From an uncultured Eubacteriales bacterium (GTDB lineage: Bacteria; Bacillota; Clostridia; Lachnospirales; CAG-274), in contig CABVEG010000139.1 in the NCBI GenBank assembly GCA_902497185.1, forward strand, positions 1-5,427: a stretch of 5,427 bases of DNA, written 5' to 3'. Below are positions 4,875 through 5,427 of this stretch, one piece after another. The notes beneath the pieces are model-generated. The model had not been told where the DNA came from. It did no database searches and saw only the letters and a program-made list of their open reading frames with translations. Both the position numbers and the translations under genes were made by a program. Position 1 is the first letter of the stretch, and every line of letters starts with the position of its first letter.

Positions 4875-4881
4875 AAATTTT

Positions 4882-5427
4882 ATGGATACAATAGCAAATT
4901 TAATTGAAACCATAGACAAGGCTATATGGGACCCTTTTATGATAATTATTTTGTTTGGCACTCATTTGTTTATGTCTGTAAGAACAGGCTTTATTCAGAA
5001 GAAATTATTTGAGGGTATAAGGCTTTCCGTAACTCGTGACCCTGATGCCCACGGCGATGTAAGTCCCTTTCAGGCTCTTGCTACAGCGCTTGCATCAACT
5101 ATAGGCACGGGCAATATTGTAGGTATGGGTACTGCAGTGTTTATTGGTGGTCCGGGTGCCGTACTTTGGTGCTGGCTTACAGGTTTTTTTGGTATTGCCA
5201 CTAAGTATGCCGAATCCCTTATTGCTGTTAAATACCGTGTTAAAAATGAAGACGGACATATGCAGGGCGGTGCTATGTATGCCCTTGAGCGTGGTCTTAA
5301 TATGAAGTGGTTAGGTGTTATATTTGCTGTGTTTGGTGTGCTTGCCTCCTTTGGCATTGGCTGCGGAACTCAGATTAATGCCATTGCAGAGGTACTGGAG
5401 GCAAATGTTAAATTTGTAGCAGTTCCA
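4882..5427 (+). CDS. Alanine/glycine:cation symporter (AGCS family), 3' end beyond window
   Basis: The frame stays open from the ATG at 4882 to the window edge, giving the first 182 residues of an AGCS (sodium:alanine/glycine symporter, AlsT/DagA-like) protein. These cytoplasmic membrane carriers import small neutral amino acids with Na+ or H+ and are usually 450-490 residues, so about 40% is visible. Features are a short N-terminal amphipathic stretch with W16, a first membrane segment (about 17-35), the cytoplasmic segment VRTGFIQKKLFEGIR (33-47), SPFQALATALASTIGTGNIVG (61-81) with the family signature GTGNIVG around the substrate/cation site, IGGPGAVLWCWLTGFFGIATKYAE (88-111), the loop YRVKNEDGHMQGGAMYAL (118-135) with the typical GGAMYAL motif, and a further membrane segment (about 143-165) containing GTQINAIAE (162-170). 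It has its own strong promoter at 4806-4834. Alanine, glycine or possibly D-alanine/serine transport cannot be separated from sequence alone. Confidence 0.95.
   Translation, partial: MDTIANLIETIDKAIWDPFMIIILFGTHLFMSVRTGFIQKKLFEGIRLSVTRDPDAHGDVSPFQALATALASTIGTGNIVGMGTAVFIGGPGAVLWCWLTGFFGIATKYAESLIAVKYRVKNEDGHMQGGAMYALERGLNMKWLGVIFAVFGVLASFGIGCGTQINAIAEVLEANVKFVAVP

Noticed and set aside
4804..4881. Terminator for the MATE gene
   Set aside because: The only inverted repeat (4828-4861) has a 16-nt loop, A/T-rich arms and no T-tract after it, so it does not look like a terminator.
5070..5357. 95-codon open frame on the minus strand inside the AGCS gene
   Set aside because: The plus strand encodes unmistakable AGCS motifs across the whole stretch, and the minus-strand product is low complexity and resembles nothing.

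Overview
The window reads as a piece of the chromosome of a low-GC Firmicute, most likely a gut-type member of the Clostridia/Eubacteriales. The base composition is AT-rich, Shine-Dalgarno sequences are strong (GGAGG type), promoters look like sigma-A promoters, and the ruvX, DUF1292, RNase J order is typical of that group. All six genes I can support, two of them cut by the window edges, are on the + strand.

Layout: (1) Positions 2-388 hold the 3' end of ruvX (YqgF), followed 3 nt later by a DUF1292 (YrzB-like) gene at 392-715 and a hairpin at 756-787. This matches the end of the conserved alaS/ireB/ruvX/DUF1292 housekeeping cluster. (2) Positions 840-2639 encode ribonuclease J with a TTG start, a Lys/Ala-rich N-terminal extension and complete metallo-beta-lactamase/beta-CASP motifs. 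It ends in a strong terminator at 2646-2672. (3) Positions 2739-3284 form a compact two-gene cassette with its own near-consensus promoter: a DUF4258 protein and a YgiT/MqsA-type zinc-finger protein, an arrangement resembling a toxin-antitoxin pair. (4) Positions 3439-4803 encode a MATE-family multidrug efflux transporter. Its Shine-Dalgarno sequence begins 5 nt after the U-tract of an intrinsic terminator, so the terminator either closes the cassette or attenuates the MATE gene. (5) From 4882 to the window end is the first part of a sodium/alanine (glycine) symporter of the AGCS family, behind a near-perfect TTGACA-N17-TAAAAT promoter.

Most of the window is ordinary core genome. The parts worth a second look are the DUF4258/zinc-finger cassette (its missing HTH domain, the dyads around its -35 box and inside its first gene, and a 12-bp tandem repeat) and the MATE leader, where a weak 16-codon upstream ORF stops inside the terminator stem. 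I see no CRISPR array, tRNA, rRNA, insertion sequence or recognisable riboswitch.
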